Assembly (NCBI GenBank): GCA_030562195.1
Contig: CM060200.1
Coordinates: forward strand, 6,014,001-6,078,000
Length of the DNA: 64,000 nt
From: Nipponacmea schrenckii
Taxonomy: Eukaryota > Mollusca > Gastropoda > Lottiidae
Reading direction: 5' to 3'
In this document: positions 62,169-64,000 of the stretch, one piece after another
Position numbering within the stretch: position 1 is the first letter of the stretch
Layout: each line of letters starts with the position of its first letter
The notes under the pieces: model-generated
Told to the model about the DNA's origin: nothing
Seen by the model: only the letters and a program-made list of their open reading frames with translations
Databases searched by the model: none
Made by a program: the position numbers and the translations under genes

Positions 62169-64000
62169 CGTTCAGTTTATTTCATATACTAGTATAGGAT
62201 TTAGAATTCACAACTGGGTTGTTTATCAAGAAAATAAAAACTGAAATAGAAATGTGACAAAATCCAAGCTTCCATAAACTGAAATTGAATGAACTGTTTA
62301 ATAATTCACAAGTACAATTATTGTTGACGTACGCCACGTTCACGGAAATGCTTTAACTTGCTAAATAAACAAGCCATAAAAAGCTTTTATTTTGTTTTAT
62401 TATTTGACACACAGATAGTTGACAGAAATTACAATGCTAATTCAATTATATTCTCTTGATTTAGACATGGCGGATTTCTTCCTAACTTACTAACATACGC
62501 CAACGTGAAATATAAATTTTATTTACTGTATCCTGGGAAATGGAGAGGTTGTATTAAATACAAAGAGGACAAGATAGGTCAGCCGAGTGCATCTAGGTAT
62601 CTTGCATCACATGCAAGCGAATCAAACATAATTTTAAAAATCTTCTAAGGGGTAAAGATCTTTCAAACCTGACAAGATTCTTATTGTCAAAAATACAAAT
62701 GTCATCCATTTATATGTCAAAAACTGTCTAATTTAGTTATACAATTCCTAATTTAAGCTATAAAATTTCTTAATTTTAATTACCCCTAATTTTTCGTCAT
62801 TGGGTGCTGGACAGTCTGTATTTAGATATATAACTGTTTTGATTACACCGCTTCCTTAAAGTTGATTATCTTGTATACCTTTTCATAGATCACAAAGGAT
62901 CTTCGCGGTGAAACAAATGCTTTAGCCGAATAAACCTGGCCGTTTTGTACATCAACGAGATTCTGGTAAATCAATCCAAGTTTCAGATATTCCCTGGAGG
63001 TGTCCCCCTAAACACCCCATTCCCTAACATAAAAGCGTCAGAAGTGCAATTAACGAGACGCATGCGGCATCTCGAATGATACTAAATGAAAAGGCCCATT
63101 TTCACCCCTACAATTTATACGACCCCGTCAGCTTGAAATTGGTAGTTAATAAATGGTCTTCTATCGTTGAATGTTGCAAACGTAAAGTTGTAATGCTTAA
63201 ATATATATGAAGGGAGGTAACTCATATTGTGGGCTAATATCTGAATTCAAGCAAACAAACAGCCAAAATTTAATTTTTAATTAGTACATGTATATAGCCC
63301 AGCAAAGTGTGGAACAAATTTGACATGGAAAGAAAAGAATATTTTTATCAAGATATGGAGAAGTAGTTTGAAAAGTTCGACGAGCTATAATATGTCCAGC
63401 CTGTTGTGGGTTTAGAAAATATATTAAGTTATTGGCCTTCCTTATATAGTAGGGTCGTAGAGTCCGATCTGATGAAATGTGGAGTATACATCAAATTCAT
63501 TTGAGTTGAATAAATATAAAATTGTATTTTGAGGCAGTCATAAACGTTGACTGCACAACGTAACTGCAAAGCACTAAAATAAGTTGGGCGGTATGACACC
63601 TGGGCCATTTCGTATTGTCCACAGTGGCAATGTGGCAATTTGTGCACCGGAAGTTCTTCAAAACAATATGGCGGGTAAATAAAATAAAAACATCGTTTTG
63701 TTTTGTTTTCATGAGATTGTAACAGTCAGTTATATTTAATAAGTTGGGTTCAGACCTAAATCTAAGTATCAATAGAAACAGATTGTCAATGATACTCTTG
63801 CATTTGAAAATATGATTTGTTAATGATCTAGATCCACTTATTTAAACTGTTTACATTCACTTTAAGAATAATAGAATATACAGGTATAATTATGAAGACC
63901 TAGCATACATTATTTATAAACTCATGAAAATAATAGGCCTACCCACCTACACTCCCCCTTGATTGGTCTATTCATGTGAAACCTGACAGAGACTAGGTAC
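62169..64000. other. Flank without a confirmed gene
   Basis: AT-rich sequence. Only notable point is the ETS/YY1-like motif pair at 63647-63674. The overlapping minus-strand frames at 63429-63772 show no domain. Confidence 0.45.
63647..63674 (+). promoter_or_regulatory. ETS-like plus YY1-like motif pair
   Basis: CCGGAAGT at 63647-63654 followed 13 bp later by ATGGCGG at 63668-63674. This pair and order mark many animal TATA-less core promoters. It would drive transcription toward the window's right edge; the ATG itself opens only four codons, so any gene start lies further on. Confidence 0.3.

Overview
The window is AT-rich (about two thirds A+T by eye), intron-rich animal DNA. It is organised around one recognisable gene: a minus-strand, lachesin/IgLON-like neuronal cell-adhesion molecule with three immunoglobulin domains. 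The sequence style of this protein, together with a tRNA-derived SINE, suggests a lophotrochozoan, most likely a mollusc; that assignment is inference. There is no operon structure, CRISPR array or prokaryotic signal.

Layout. 1-5.4 kb is downstream flank. 5.4-10.8 kb carries seven of the eight coding exons found, including a short terminal exon for a GPI-type tail. 10,784-50,326 is one inferred intron of about 39.5 kb between the signal-peptide exon (50,327-50,369) and the first Ig exon. The eight exons join to exactly 1,308 nt (435 codons plus stop). Every junction has GT-AG borders and one consistent frame, and most introns are phase 1.

The large intron is filled with non-coding repeats: a 50-bp array (11.7-12.6 kb) carrying a 100-bp TTAA-flanked element, a 388-bp hAT-like miniature transposon (14.0-14.4 kb), a 0.3-0.4 kb duplication (15.2/15.8 kb), short arrays at 21.0, 21.9 and 24.6-25.2 kb, a 41-44-bp satellite (38.4-39.8 kb) and a 75-bp array (47.2-47.75 kb). 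CRE-like motifs sit 0.7 and 3.6 kb inside it.

Upstream of exon 1 (50.4-64 kb) I found no secure second gene. The most striking structure there is a pair of 27-bp minisatellite arrays in opposite orientation (52.7-53.2 and 55.2-56.3 kb) about 2 kb apart. There is also a GC-richer SINE at 61.85-62.17 kb, and promoter-like motif groups at 60.6 and 63.65 kb. No novel multi-gene system is evident. The most useful results are the reconstructed gene and the repeat architecture around it.
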